The notes: generated by a model not told the origin, from the letters alone. Positions 45,719-56,451 are shown, numbered from the stretch's first letter. The stretch: DNA of 64,000 bases from Flexithrix dorotheae DSM 6795 (GCF_000379765.1 NZ_KB903441.1:62001-126000); one strand, 5' to 3'. Numbers and translations: made by a program.

Positions 45719-46077
45719 CTGGATCATCCATCAATCTACTTCATAAAAAAAAGGTAGACATAGTGCAATACACCAAACCTACCCCAATTATGAAAGTGAT
45801 TATTCTATTCTTACTGAATAAAATAAAGCTCAAATTTCCGCAAGATTTCATTATTCCTCTACAAGATTTTTAGCAAATACTATAAGAAATGTAGCATTTT
45901 GCCTCCTTTAACATATTTTAAGGCAAAAAAAAGCATGGTTTTACTCATAACCATGCTTTTTTTATTTCAAGGATTAAAGGAAATTTCAATCACTACAAAT
46001 CCCTTTCATAAGCAAACCGAATTTCCTTTCCATGTTATGTTTTTTATTATTTTAGTTCTGCTTTTAAAAGGTCATGA
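45719..46077. other. Convergent intergenic region with bidirectional terminator
   Basis: 359 bp between two converging genes. Besides the hairpin at 45926-45963, I see nothing with a known function. Confidence 0.6.
45926..45963. terminator. Bidirectional intrinsic terminator
   Basis: A 15-bp perfect stem (45926-45940 with 45949-45963) is built of an A-run, GCATGGTT and its complement with a T-run, around an 8-nt loop. It serves the transglutaminase-like gene on the plus strand and the sodium symporter on the minus strand. Confidence 0.92.
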
Positions 46078-47463
46078 TTATCCGGCTATAATTACAATAC
46101 CAAAGAAACGGTCCAGAACGGTAAGAATAAATAATAGTCCTAAAATTGTAGGGCATAAAAATCTCACGCCAAATCCTAAATATTTACTCCAAATGGAATT
46201 TTCAAATTCAGGATATCCTTTAGAAATCTCTCCGTAAAAGCTCGGTTTTTTCCAAATATATGCTGCAAAAATAGAGATTAGGAACCCTCCTAAAGGCAAG
46301 AAACTATCATTGGCCACATGACCTACAAAATCCATAAAGTTTGTGGCATTTTCATCTCCAATATAAGTAATGAAATTGGTAAACATTGCCGAATATCCAT
46401 TACCAATTAATGAAGGAAGGCCAACCACAAAAATTACGAGAGCAACTAACCAGACAGCTTTTGTTCTTCTTACATCCAGTTCATCCACCACATAGGAAAC
46501 CGGAACTTCCAGTAAGGAAACCGTAGAAGTGAGTGCGGCAAAAGAAAGTAGCAAAAAGAAAAGAGATCCAATAAAAACACCTAGTCCACCACCGAGTGAT
46601 CCGAAAACTCCAGGAAGAGTAACGAAAATCAGTCCCGGACCACCATTTGGAGGTAGTCCCTGAGAAAATACAAGGGGAAACATCATAAGTCCGGCTATGA
46701 ATGCTATACCCACATCGGCCAGTGTAATAAGGACTGCCGATGAAATAATATTTTCGTTTTTTCCAACATAACTTCCATAAGTAATAAGTGCTCCCATACC
46801 AAGTGAAAGTGAGAAAAAGGCCTGCCCAAGGGCTTTATATATCACTTCCAGTTTCACTTCTGATATATCTGGCACCAGGTAGAATTTTATTCCATCCCAG
46901 GCATTGTCTAAGGTTAGGGCATAAACCACAAGGCTTAATATAATAATGACTAAGGTAGGCATTAACAATTTGGCGGCTTTTTCAATCCCTCCGGCAATTC
47001 CTTTTGAAACAATGAATGCAGTAGTTCCCATAAAAACTATCCCGTAGGCCCCAACTTTTACCACATCTTTAATGTAGTCTCCAAATTGCTCACCAATTGA
47101 AAAATTTCCCATTACCATTTCAATGAAATACCCAAATGCCCAACCTGCCACAACATTGTAATAAGACAAAATCAATACTCCACTGATCAGTCCAAGTTTT
47201 CCTATAATACTCCATTTTGGAAATCCCAAAACCTTAAAGGCCCCCACTGGATTCCTTTGGGTTTTTCTACCTATGGCAATTTCGGCCACCATCACTGGAA
47301 AGCATAATAAAAAACAAAATGATAAATACATGATGAGAAAAATACCACCACCCCCTGCGCCAACTTCAAAGGGAAACTTCCAAATATTTCCCAGCCCTAC
47401 TGCGGATCCTGCAGCTGCTGCTACAAATCCTAATCTACTTGAAAAACCTGATCTTACCGCCAT
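46078..47463 (-). CDS. Sodium-dependent transporter (NSS/SNF family)
   Basis: 461 residues with about 11-12 helices. The first helix bears the family signature SRLGFVAAAAGSAVGLGNIWKFPF, including the unwound sodium/substrate site. The LeuT fold is complete. It imports an amino acid or related solute with sodium; the substrate is unpredictable. A possible -7 box TAAATTTG lies at 47627-47620, with no matching -33. Stands alone. Confidence 0.93.
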   Translation of the reverse strand: MAVRSGFSSRLGFVAAAAGSAVGLGNIWKFPFEVGAGGGGIFLIMYLSFCFLLCFPVMVAEIAIGRKTQRNPVGAFKVLGFPKWSIIGKLGLISGVLILSYYNVVAGWAFGYFIEMVMGNFSIGEQFGDYIKDVVKVGAYGIVFMGTTAFIVSKGIAGGIEKAAKLLMPTLVIIILSLVVYALTLDNAWDGIKFYLVPDISEVKLEVIYKALGQAFFSLSLGMGALITYGSYVGKNENIISSAVLITLADVGIAFIAGLMMFPLVFSQGLPPNGGPGLIFVTLPGVFGSLGGGLGVFIGSLFFLLLSFAALTSTVSLLEVPVSYVVDELDVRRTKAVWLVALVIFVVGLPSLIGNGYSAMFTNFITYIGDENATNFMDFVGHVANDSFLPLGGFLISIFAAYIWKKPSFYGEISKGYPEFENSIWSKYLGFGVRFLCPTILGLLFILTVLDRFFGIVIIAG

Positions 47464-48357
47464 TTTTTAAGTCTAGTTTAAATAATTAATACTCCCTTGG
47501 GTTTCATACCTGTACTCCATTTTTTGAAGGATAATACCAATAGCAAAATGAGAATATCTGCTGGTAAACCGTATCACGAAATCGCGAAAGCCTACTTTTT
47601 GTACAGAAAAAATGAAGTGCAAATTTAAAGAAAGGTGATTAACCCGAAGGAAATACGTGCATTGTATTGATTGCCAACAAATTAGTTTAATAATAATTTT
47701 AGAAGTAAATCTATATATTAACTTTTATAACTACAATGGAAGAATTGGAAAATAGAAAATTTTGAAATTAATTCTCCGAAGGATGGACAATTTCCATTAA
47801 GGTAAGGTTTATTTTTTTGACTGATATTACTTTTCAGAAAAATTAAGATAATCGATTAATAAAACCATTCTATGGCAATTTTAAAGGTAAGACACTAATT
47901 TTTGTAAGTTTCCGGGAATAATTTGGGGAAATTATTCCCGGAAACTTACCTGATTGGATCAAACAAGTGGAAAATTTCAATTTACTTCACCAAAATCTCC
48001 CAATTTAATACATCTTCCAATTGGATAATTCCCACGACCAAATATAGTATTTATCGCATTCCTGAGTTAATAACCTATTAACATTCATTTAGGATTAAGC
48101 CTAACTAAAGTATATCTAAATGAATGCAGCATTTTACTACCCAATTAATTTCTACACGACAACCTAATCAGTCTAAAACAGGACGCTTCTGGTAACCAAA
48201 AAACCTACAGAAAACTAAAATAATTTGTTTGGGTCAGTTTAAACTAATTTAAACAAGTCAAAACAATTTTAAAGATTTTTAAAATTAAGCTGTTTTGAAA
48301 TACAAGTTTTTAACTATCTATCGTCTAGAGCATGACCTAAACTAAAAAACGAATAAA
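47464..48357. other. 894-bp intergenic region with a long perfect inverted repeat
   Basis: Divergent promoters are expected here. The region carries the 21-bp inverted repeat (47904-47949) and an 11-bp inverted repeat (48082-48092 with 48116-48126). I found no open frame or RNA gene that I can defend. It is the largest gap of the window. Confidence 0.5.
47904..47949. repeat. Perfect 21-bp inverted repeat with GGGG loop
   Basis: 47904-47924 and 47929-47949 are exact reverse complements, and the loop is four G. On neither strand does a T-run follow, so it is not a standard terminator. It lies ~440 bp upstream of both flanking gene starts. Confidence 0.85.
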
Positions 48358-49878
48358 ATGAAAAACAAGGTTTACCTCTTCTGCCTTTACTTTTTAGGAA
48401 ATATTTCCTGCCTGATAGGTCAGGAACAAATTATTCTGGATAATGTAGGGGAAAAAGTAAATTCAAAATTAAGAGAATTAGCACCAATTGTTTCCCCTGA
48501 TGGGCAATCGCTTTATTATATGGTATATGGTCATGACGAAAATAAAGGGAAAGCTGATATTTGGGTTTCCAACCTGGAGGATAAAGACGGCAACTGGTCA
48601 GGCAAAACCCGTCTCCCATTTCCATTTAATCAGATTGCATATAATCAGGTGATGAGTGTTACTCCTGATGGAAATACCCTAATGGTGAGGGGAATTTTAG
48701 AAAACGGTGAGGTTTTCCCTAAAGGGTATTCTTTAATCCGAAAAACTAAAGATGGCTGGAGTGCTCCCAAAAAGATGGAGATAGCGCAATATGATGAAAT
48801 GAACCATGGTGTTATGTATTCCGCATGTCTGTCTAACAATGGAAAAATTCTCATTTTAAGTTTTAGAGAAGAAAAACTTTCTAACGACCTTTATGTCAGC
48901 TTTTTAGAGAAAAGTGGCACCTGGACTAAACCAGAATCACTTGGTGTTGATATCAATACCTTTTCAATTGAATTTTCTCCATTTTTGGCATCCGATAATA
49001 AAACACTTTACTTCACCAGTGATAGAAAAGGAGGAAAAGGAGGATATGATATTTATGTTTCCAAAAGGAAAGGTGAGGACTGGACAAGCTGGACGGAGCC
49101 TCAAAATATTGGCCATCCTGTAAATACCGAAGGTAATGAAATGTATTATAGTCTTTCAGCTTCAGGTGATTATGCTTTTATAGCTTCTACTCAAAACCAG
49201 GAAATGGATTATGATATATTTAAAGTAAAAATAAAAGAAGAACAAAAGCCTGATCCCGTAGTGATCGTTTATGGAAAAGTGCTGAATGGGAAAACTGGAG
49301 AAAGTCTGGAGGCGTCCATTCACTTTGAAACATTACCTGAGGGTAAAGAGGCTGGAATTGCCCACACCAATCCTAAAACCGGAGAATACAAAATAGTACT
49401 TCCATATGGAAAAGAATACGGATTCAATGCAAAGGCATCAAACTTTGTTGCTATTTCAGACAATCTTGATTTATCAAAAACTGCTGATTACCAGGAAATA
49501 AGAAGAGATTTAAAATTACTTCCTTTGGAAATTGGCACCACCGTAAGACTTAATAACATTTTCTTTGAAACAGGGAAATCTGCCCTAAAAGAAGCCTCTT
49601 TTAGCGAATTAAAAAAAGTCGTTAAACTTTTAGAGGATAACCCTAAAATGAAAATTGAAATTTCAGGGCATACAGATAATGTGGGATCCGAAGCAAGTAA
49701 TTTGAAGCTTTCAAAAGAGAGGTCTGAAGCAGTCACATCCTATCTTCAATCCCATAATATAAAAACAGATAGGATTATAAGCAAAGGCTATGGAGAAACT
49801 AAACCTTTAGCTGACAATAATACTGAAGAAGGTAAGCAACTAAACAGAAGGGTGGATTTTACTATTTTAGAAAATTAA
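48358..49878 (+). CDS. OmpA-family protein with PD40 propeller repeats
   Basis: 506 residues. The signal peptide (~1-21) is followed by PD40-like beta-propeller repeats (~30-290, with ALYFTSDRKGGKGGYDIY-type motifs), a carboxypeptidase-like beta-sandwich (~300-375), and an OmpA C-terminal domain (~395-505) with IEISGHTDNVGSEASNLKLS and GETKPLADNNTEEGKQLNRRV, the peptidoglycan-binding pattern. It probably anchors an outer-membrane complex to the wall. The domain set matches PorE/SprF-associated and other Bacteroidota envelope proteins, but the exact role is open. Single gene. Confidence 0.88.
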   Translation: MKNKVYLFCLYFLGNISCLIGQEQIILDNVGEKVNSKLRELAPIVSPDGQSLYYMVYGHDENKGKADIWVSNLEDKDGNWSGKTRLPFPFNQIAYNQVMSVTPDGNTLMVRGILENGEVFPKGYSLIRKTKDGWSAPKKMEIAQYDEMNHGVMYSACLSNNGKILILSFREEKLSNDLYVSFLEKSGTWTKPESLGVDINTFSIEFSPFLASDNKTLYFTSDRKGGKGGYDIYVSKRKGEDWTSWTEPQNIGHPVNTEGNEMYYSLSASGDYAFIASTQNQEMDYDIFKVKIKEEQKPDPVVIVYGKVLNGKTGESLEASIHFETLPEGKEAGIAHTNPKTGEYKIVLPYGKEYGFNAKASNFVAISDNLDLSKTADYQEIRRDLKLLPLEIGTTVRLNNIFFETGKSALKEASFSELKKVVKLLEDNPKMKIEISGHTDNVGSEASNLKLSKERSEAVTSYLQSHNIKTDRIISKGYGETKPLADNNTEEGKQLNRRVDFTILEN

Positions 49879-50023
49879 TCATGGGTTGAAAATTTATTTT
49901 ATCACATTAATTCACCTGTTTTAATAGCCAACTAAGTCCATATTCAAATTTTATTTGAGCTTTTAGCTATTTAAAATTGAAAAAATATGGAACAAATAGC
50001 CAAATTAGCAATAGATGAAAGAT

Positions 50024-50055
50024 GCCCGGAACTAAGTTCCGGGCTTTCTTTTTAT
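50024..50055 (+). terminator. Intrinsic terminator downstream of the OmpA-family gene
   Basis: GCCCGGAAC (50024-50032) pairs perfectly with GTTCCGGGC (50036-50044) around a 3-nt TAA loop and is followed by TTTCTTTTTAT. It sits about 145 bp after the gene. Confidence 0.85.
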
Positions 50056-50068
50056 ACAAAGATTTTTC

Positions 50069-51409
50069 TTAGGGCCTTTTTTTCAATTCCACAGTACCTC
50101 CAATCCAGCAATCTATCTGTATAATATCTCTTTCTTTTCTGCCTTCGGAAAATATATCATTGATATGGGGAAATTGCTGGGAGGCCTCATCCATTTTTGT
50201 AGAATTCCCTGCCAGGGCATACATTTCATATGCTTTAATATAACATAACCTGGATTGTACTTTACTTGAATTATCATAGCACTCCTCTCCACTACCCATG
50301 TATAAATCACCAATAAAACTGTAAATATTTTTTCTTAAAGCTGAAGAGCCTGACTGTTCCGAAATTTTTAAAGCCTCTAGGGATAATTCCCTTGCCTTAT
50401 ATTTATCCCCCTCTTGGTTATGAATCTTTGCCTGATCAAAAAGCAATTCTAATTTTTTGGAGTCACTTAAATCTTCCGCCATCATTGCTTTTTGTTTCCA
50501 TACCAAGGCATTTTTATAATTTTTTTCTTTCAGATATTCCCTGGAAATCAACTCCGCCCATTTTAGCTTTTGCTCGGATAAAAATAGATTTTCTAATGCA
50601 TTTAAATACAAGGAATTATCATCACAATTCCCTTTATTCAGCAGTAAAACCGCCATCTTAGATATATTTAATCTTTCTGGTTGTGCTTCAATAATTTCCT
50701 TCCAATGCTCATTTACAAACCTGCATTTGTCCTCTACTACATGAAGCAATAAACTGGTAATTTCTTCTTCCAGTTCTTCCCATTTTTCTTTTGATGTTTC
50801 GGAGCTTTCTGCTAAACCTGATTCTATTACCTCTGTAATTTCCCCGTATTCCTTGAATACTTCATCCTGCGATATTTCTCCCTTTTTAAAATTATTTACA
50901 GATGCCTGCATCAGAATTTTCATTTGATATCGCGGAGTATTGGCTTTATTCAGCGTTAAAATTCTCGAATAGAGCTTATAAATTTTATCCCATTTTTCAG
51001 GATCATCCCTTTTTACCCAAAAATTATAGGCTACTCGTCCCATTCTCCTTAAAACATCCGCCTCCTCCTTGTAATATTTAATTCTGGTTTCATAAAGGTC
51101 CAGTATTTTGTTCTGATAATGCTCCTTTAAAAGTTTATCAGTTTCTTTTTTTTCCAATTGAGTGTAAATAGTCACTCCTTCTATATAAATGGCTTTATTT
51201 AATTCAGGATTATTTTCTAATAACCAATTAAGGGGATCTACAGCTGCCTTATAATCTTCCATGATCATGGCATCTTTATAAAGCTGGTATTTTTCCCTGG
51301 CTAAACCTGGGTTTTCCTCCATCCACAAAAACTCGGGGCCTACCTGGGCCAAAACACTATTGAAAATAAATAGACAAAAAATAAAAAATGAGGCAGTTTT
51401 CATAATCAT
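50069..51409 (-). CDS. Exported TPR-rich protein of unknown function
   Basis: 446 residues. A signal peptide (~1-21) ends near LAQ. The mature part is helical throughout with degenerate TPRs (for example EKNYKNALVWKQKAMMAEDL and DKYKARELSLEALKISE). Members of this type occur widely in Bacteroidota with no assigned role. The ends of the protein carry no catalytic motif. It faces the sialate O-acetylesterase gene across a 206-bp gap that shows no clear promoter. Confidence 0.65.
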   Translation of the reverse strand: MIMKTASFFIFCLFIFNSVLAQVGPEFLWMEENPGLAREKYQLYKDAMIMEDYKAAVDPLNWLLENNPELNKAIYIEGVTIYTQLEKKETDKLLKEHYQNKILDLYETRIKYYKEEADVLRRMGRVAYNFWVKRDDPEKWDKIYKLYSRILTLNKANTPRYQMKILMQASVNNFKKGEISQDEVFKEYGEITEVIESGLAESSETSKEKWEELEEEITSLLLHVVEDKCRFVNEHWKEIIEAQPERLNISKMAVLLLNKGNCDDNSLYLNALENLFLSEQKLKWAELISREYLKEKNYKNALVWKQKAMMAEDLSDSKKLELLFDQAKIHNQEGDKYKARELSLEALKISEQSGSSALRKNIYSFIGDLYMGSGEECYDNSSKVQSRLCYIKAYEMYALAGNSTKMDEASQQFPHINDIFSEGRKERDIIQIDCWIGGTVELKKRP

Positions 51410-51615
51410 AGATTCATTAGTGAGGGGGTAGTAAAGAGGGCTTTCCTCATTATTTTAAATGCTATGCATCTACGCAATGGTTGCCTGAAGGTAAAAACTG
51501 ATTCAATTGACAACTTTATATTAGAAAAAAAGGAAGTTTAAAGGCACACTTTTATCTTTAGCCTTATTTTATAAGTAACTACGGTCATACATTACAATTT
51601 CTCAATACTAAATTT

Positions 51616-53493
51616 ATGAAACTATTCCTTGCCCTTTTACTTTTCATAATTTCTGCTTCTTTATTGCAGGCACAACTCAGAGTAGCAAAAATTTTTGGAG
51701 ATAACATGGTTCTCCAAAGAGATGTTGAAACTCCAATTTGGGGATGGGGAGAAGCCGGAAATAAAGTAGAAGTTAAACTTCTAAGTTCTACCAAATCTGC
51801 CATTATTGATAAAGAAGGCAAATGGGAAGTCATTCTCCCTAAACAAAAAGCAGGAGGTCCATTTGAAATTAAGATCAAATCTAAAAACACAGAAATTTCA
51901 CTCAAAAACATCCTAATTGGTGAAGTCTGGATAGCTTCAGGTCAATCAAATATGGAATGGAAAGTGGCTAATTCGAACAATGCAGAAAAAGAATTAGAAA
52001 ATGCTGATTATCCACAAATCAGGCATTTTTTAGTGGAGAGGGATGTGGCATTTCATGAACAGGAAAATTTAAAATCGGGAGAGTGGAAGGTTTCCGGCCC
52101 TGAAAACACTGGACAATTTACTGCTGTGGGTTATTTTTTTGCAAGAGATTTATACAAACACTCAAAAATACCCATTGGTATTATCAACACCAGTTGGGGA
52201 GGGACCAAAATTGAATCCTGGATAAGCCCTGGATCCATGGCAAAACTGGACTCATTTCAGGTGATTTTGAAAACTATGCAACAGAAAAATGAAACAGAAC
52301 TAGCCTCCTGGGCGGCACAAAAACTCATAAAAAAATATGGTACTTATTCTTCAGAAGATTCCTCCAGTCTTTGGCAGTCAATAACTGTTCCTGCTACATG
52401 GGAATGGGCAGGATTGTATGGCTGGGACGGTGAGGTCTGGTACCAAACCAGTTTTGAAATCCCTTCAGAAAAGCCTGTTGAAAATGCCAGTTTACACTTA
52501 GGTAAAATTGCCCAGTCGGATGAAACCTGGGTAAATGGGATAAAAGTTGGGGAAACCGTTCACAATCAGGAGATCCAAAGAGTTTATCAGCTAAATAAGG
52601 ATTTGTTGATGGTTGGCAAAAATGAAATTTTAGTAAAAGTTACCGAATCAGAAAGTTCCCAGGGCGGATTTTCAGGTCCAACAGATGAACTTTATTTTGA
52701 AATGGGTGATTATAAAACCGATCTTTCCGGTGACTGGAAAGTTAAACTTGGGAAGGGAAAAATTAATTTTAAAACTAGTCCCTCTACCCTTCCTTCTCTT
52801 CTTTATAATGCCATGGTAAAACCCATTATTCCATTTCCTGCCAAAGGCGTTATCTGGTATCAGGGCGAATCAAATGCGGATTACCCTGAATTGTATAATC
52901 AGTTATTTCCAACAATGATTAATGATTGGAGGACCAAATGGAACGATCCCAAAATGCCATTTTTGTTTGTCCAGTTGGCCAACTGGAAACAAAGGCAAGA
53001 CAAACCAGGGGAAAGTAATTGGGCAGAATTAAGGGAAGCCCAAACTAACGCTTTGGAACTTTCAAATACAGGAATGGCTGTAATTATAGATATTGGAGAA
53101 GCTAATGATATTCATCCAAGGAATAAGCAGGATGTTGGGAAGAGGCTGGCATTGGCAGCAAGAAAAGTGGCTTATCAGGAGGACTTAGTCTTTTCAGGAC
53201 CGACTTATCAATCTATGAAAATAAGGGGTAATAAAATTCATCTCAAATTTCAAAATACGGGAAGCGGCCTCGTTACTAAAGATAATCAAACGATTAGAGG
53301 TTTTGCTATCTCCGGTGAGGATAAAAATTTTGTTTGGGCTGAAGCTAAAATTATCAGTAAAGACGAAATTGTAGTTTTCTCCCCTGGCATTTCCAAACCT
53401 ATTGCGGTAAGATACGCCTGGGCAGATAACCCGGATTGTAATTTATACAATAAAGAAGGATTACCTGCTTCACCTTTTAGAACGGATTTTTAG
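51616..53493 (+). CDS. Sialate O-acetylesterase (SGNH hydrolase)
   Basis: 625 residues. The signal peptide ends near LQAQ. The SASA domain starts with SGQSNM, where S111 is the likely nucleophile, and continues with GVIWYQGESNA. A DxxH motif (NDIHP) supplies the acid and histidine. A beta-sandwich insertion of the galactose-binding type (~245-370) splits the catalytic domain, as is normal for this family. It removes O-acetyl groups from sialic acid or other acetylated sugars in the periplasm. It lies only 4 bp from the convergent phosphatase gene. Confidence 0.9.
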   Translation: MKLFLALLLFIISASLLQAQLRVAKIFGDNMVLQRDVETPIWGWGEAGNKVEVKLLSSTKSAIIDKEGKWEVILPKQKAGGPFEIKIKSKNTEISLKNILIGEVWIASGQSNMEWKVANSNNAEKELENADYPQIRHFLVERDVAFHEQENLKSGEWKVSGPENTGQFTAVGYFFARDLYKHSKIPIGIINTSWGGTKIESWISPGSMAKLDSFQVILKTMQQKNETELASWAAQKLIKKYGTYSSEDSSSLWQSITVPATWEWAGLYGWDGEVWYQTSFEIPSEKPVENASLHLGKIAQSDETWVNGIKVGETVHNQEIQRVYQLNKDLLMVGKNEILVKVTESESSQGGFSGPTDELYFEMGDYKTDLSGDWKVKLGKGKINFKTSPSTLPSLLYNAMVKPIIPFPAKGVIWYQGESNADYPELYNQLFPTMINDWRTKWNDPKMPFLFVQLANWKQRQDKPGESNWAELREAQTNALELSNTGMAVIIDIGEANDIHPRNKQDVGKRLALAARKVAYQEDLVFSGPTYQSMKIRGNKIHLKFQNTGSGLVTKDNQTIRGFAISGEDKNFVWAEAKIISKDEIVVFSPGISKPIAVRYAWADNPDCNLYNKEGLPASPFRTDF

Positions 53494-53497
53494 TCTT

Positions 53498-56158
53498 TTA
53501 CGCCAATTTTTTTGAGGTTTTGGTTACTTTTTTCACTTGAATTCCAATTAAAGTTACATCATCTCGCTGTGGTGTATTTTGGGAATATTCAATCAAAGTA
53601 GCCATAATCTCATCCTTTTGGTCCCCCATGGATTTGGAGGCTATTTTTTCCAATAAATTTTTCAGGTTACTTGTCCCAAACCTCCTTCTTTTTTCATTGG
53701 GAGTATCAATTATACCATCAGTGGTAAGGTAAATATAATCCCCTGGTTTTACTATGGTTTCTTTTCTTTCAAATTTATGTTCATTTTCTTTCTGCCAGCC
53801 GCCTATGGATTTCCTGTCAGGATTGAATTCGGTTATTTGTCCATCATTAATTAAAAATAAGGGGCATTTCGCACCACTATAATTCATTACAATCTCTTCT
53901 CCTTTCTGCTCCAAAGAACAAAGGCAAATATCCATTCCATCCACATTTTTAGATTCATTTTGTCTTAATGCTTCTCTCACCCCATAATGTAATTCTTCTA
54001 AAATTTTATCAGTGTCTCTTATTTTTCTTTCCTTTACCACCTGATTTAAAAGTGAATTGCCAATCATGGACATAAAAGCCCCGGGTACACCATGTCCTGT
54101 ACAATCTACAGCTGCTATAAAAGATTTCCCATCTACATGAGCAAACCAATAGAAATCCCCGGAAACCATATCTTTGGGCATGTAAACCACAAAATGATCT
54201 TCAAAGGCACCTGCTAAATCCTTTTCATTGGGGAGAATAGCACTTTGAATTCTATTGGCGTATTTAATACTGTCAGTAATTCTAATGTTGGTTTCTTCAA
54301 GTTTTTCTTTTTGTTTTTTCATTAATTGTTGAGCAGACTGCAGTCGCTCCATGTTACTTTCCAGTTCTTCATTTTTTTCCTTAATTTCCTCTCTCTGCGA
54401 TAAAAGCATTTTGTTGGATTTCTTCTTTTGAACAAACCCATAGGCGATTATTCCCATAATCACCAGAAATAAACCCAATATGCCATATCCATAATACCTG
54501 AATCTTTCTTCTTCCAACAATTGCTGGTCCTTTAATTTCTTGTCTGCCTCTAGCAATTGCATAGCCTTCTGCTGTTTTTCCTCCTCCAGTTCCTTCTGTT
54601 TAATAGCTAAATCCTGCAATTCTCTTTCCCTTTCCAAATTTGCAATTTCCCGTTCTCTACTTTGTGCCTCAATTTGTTGTTGCGCCAATGCTAGTGCTTG
54701 CTGGGCTCGCTTCTTTTCTAATGCCTGATTTTCAAGTGTCTGTTTTTGGAGTTCTTTCTCTTTTGTCAATAGCGAAAGCTGTTTTTGTTGTAGGGCCAAA
54801 GCTTGTTCCTTTTTCTCAGCTTCTAATTTTAATTGTTTTAAGGAAAGAGCTTGTTTTTCTTTATCCGCAATGATTAATCTTAATTCATTTTCCTTCTTTT
54901 CGGCAAATAACTGTTCTTGTCTTCTTTCTTCCTTCAATTGATTGGCCTCATCTTCAAGTTCCTTTTTTAAAGCTTCATGTTTTTTATAAGCCTCCTGAGA
55001 ATTTTTAAAATCATTGAACTTGGCATAAATCTCCGATAAGATAAAATAGCTTTCAATTAACTCCTTTCTTGCATTAATTTTTTCTCCTGCTTCAATGGCT
55101 TTTTGAACATTTGAATAGGCCTTATCATTATATCCACTGATAAAGTTATTGGCAGCCAGATAATTATAAGATCCCGCCAATCCTTCAAGATCTTTATTCG
55201 ATTCATGAAGTTTTAATGATTCATAAAAATATTTTTCAGCTTTATTAAAGCTCTTAAGATTAGTATAAGTTACCCCAATGTTATCCATTAGTGAGGCATT
55301 TTTCCGATCGCCATCAGTATTTAAATGATTAAAAGCTTCTAATCCTCTATTAAAATAATCAATGGATTCCTCATTTTCCCCCAATTGCCGGTACAAATAA
55401 CCAATATTGTTAGAGGTAATACCAAGTGATAAATAATCTTTATCCTGTTCATGGATTGCTCTTTTGTTTTGCAGATAAACTATCGCCTGCTCAAAGTTCT
55501 TTTCATCTTTGCTGATATTGGAAAGTTGGTCCAGAATTATAGCCGACTGCTGATGGTTGTTGGTATTATTTGCCATCACTAAGGCTTCTTCGTAGATTTC
55601 TTTAGCCTTATCAAAATCTCCATTCTGATAAAAAGCAAATCCCAAAGCATTTAAGGATTTTTCTTTTCCAAACTCATCATTTAGGCTTTCAAAGAGATTC
55701 AATGCCGATTTCAAATAGGATACAGACTTATTAAAGGTATTCCAATCGATATATAAATTGCCAATTTCATAGTTGGATTCAGCTAAATTTTTTTCACTCT
55801 TTATTTTTTCAAAAATGATTTGAGATTGGAGCAGGTAATTAAGCCCCTGACTTAAATCTTTTTTCTCCTTATAAATTTTCCCCAAATTGTAAAGACTCAA
55901 ACCCTGGCCAAATTCAAAACCAATTTTATTAGAAATAGCAATAGCCTGGGAAGCAAAGAGAATAGCATTTTCATAGTCCTGTTCTTTAAACTTTTGATCA
56001 AAATCTCTATTGAGGGAAACAACTTTGGAACTGTCTGCTTTGTATTGCTCTGGACTAAGTTTTTGGGCATTTAGGGTTGTCACCATTAAAAAAAACGCAC
56101 CAATAATGCACCAGCCTGCTTTTAAACTTTGACTTTTCATGATTGAGTTTCTGATCAA
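53498..56158 (-). CDS. TPR/coiled-coil SpoIIE-type serine phosphatase
   Basis: 886 residues. The signal peptide (~14-31) is followed by about eight TPRs (~40-400) in the periplasm, a long coiled coil of Gln, Lys and Glu (~405-555), a membrane helix (~565-588), a second coiled coil, and a cytoplasmic PP2C/SpoIIE domain (~680-880) with GDFYWFAHVDGKSFIAAVDCTGHGVPGAFMSMIG holding the metal-binding aspartates. Typical for Bacteroidota signal phosphatases that act on anti-sigma-factor antagonists or adaptor proteins. The input signal is unknown. No kinase or antagonist gene is adjacent. Confidence 0.9.
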   Translation of the reverse strand: MIRNSIMKSQSLKAGWCIIGAFFLMVTTLNAQKLSPEQYKADSSKVVSLNRDFDQKFKEQDYENAILFASQAIAISNKIGFEFGQGLSLYNLGKIYKEKKDLSQGLNYLLQSQIIFEKIKSEKNLAESNYEIGNLYIDWNTFNKSVSYLKSALNLFESLNDEFGKEKSLNALGFAFYQNGDFDKAKEIYEEALVMANNTNNHQQSAIILDQLSNISKDEKNFEQAIVYLQNKRAIHEQDKDYLSLGITSNNIGYLYRQLGENEESIDYFNRGLEAFNHLNTDGDRKNASLMDNIGVTYTNLKSFNKAEKYFYESLKLHESNKDLEGLAGSYNYLAANNFISGYNDKAYSNVQKAIEAGEKINARKELIESYFILSEIYAKFNDFKNSQEAYKKHEALKKELEDEANQLKEERRQEQLFAEKKENELRLIIADKEKQALSLKQLKLEAEKKEQALALQQKQLSLLTKEKELQKQTLENQALEKKRAQQALALAQQQIEAQSREREIANLERERELQDLAIKQKELEEEKQQKAMQLLEADKKLKDQQLLEEERFRYYGYGILGLFLVIMGIIAYGFVQKKKSNKMLLSQREEIKEKNEELESNMERLQSAQQLMKKQKEKLEETNIRITDSIKYANRIQSAILPNEKDLAGAFEDHFVVYMPKDMVSGDFYWFAHVDGKSFIAAVDCTGHGVPGAFMSMIGNSLLNQVVKERKIRDTDKILEELHYGVREALRQNESKNVDGMDICLCSLEQKGEEIVMNYSGAKCPLFLINDGQITEFNPDRKSIGGWQKENEHKFERKETIVKPGDYIYLTTDGIIDTPNEKRRRFGTSNLKNLLEKIASKSMGDQKDEIMATLIEYSQNTPQRDDVTLIGIQVKKVTKTSKKLA

Positions 56159-56451
56159 TTAGTTTTGGTATAGAGTAATTACTAATAATAATTAACTATC
56201 TGCCAGCTTATAAATTGTTCTTTCAATTTAGTGAATACCATATTCTTACATGAAGCAGGAATTATTTCCTATTCCTCATTTACAATCAATAACTAAAAAA
56301 CCCTTATTTTTTATTAATCATGATTCAGCCATCAAAATGTTTTCGGAATGTTATCGTTCAACTTTTTGACTAAAAAATGAATTTAATCATGCTTACTTCT
56401 TCAAAGCAATCTAAATTCAAAAGCCTAACTCCAAAAAATTATACGCTGATT

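Noticed and set aside
45899-46237. 112-residue frame on the plus strand
   Set aside because: It begins in the terminator hairpin, and its second half is antisense to the sodium symporter. The translation has no family features.
49987-50080. Small frame starting at ATG 49987 after the OmpA-family gene
   Set aside because: It reads through the terminator hairpin into the antisense of the TPR gene, so it is not a credible gene.
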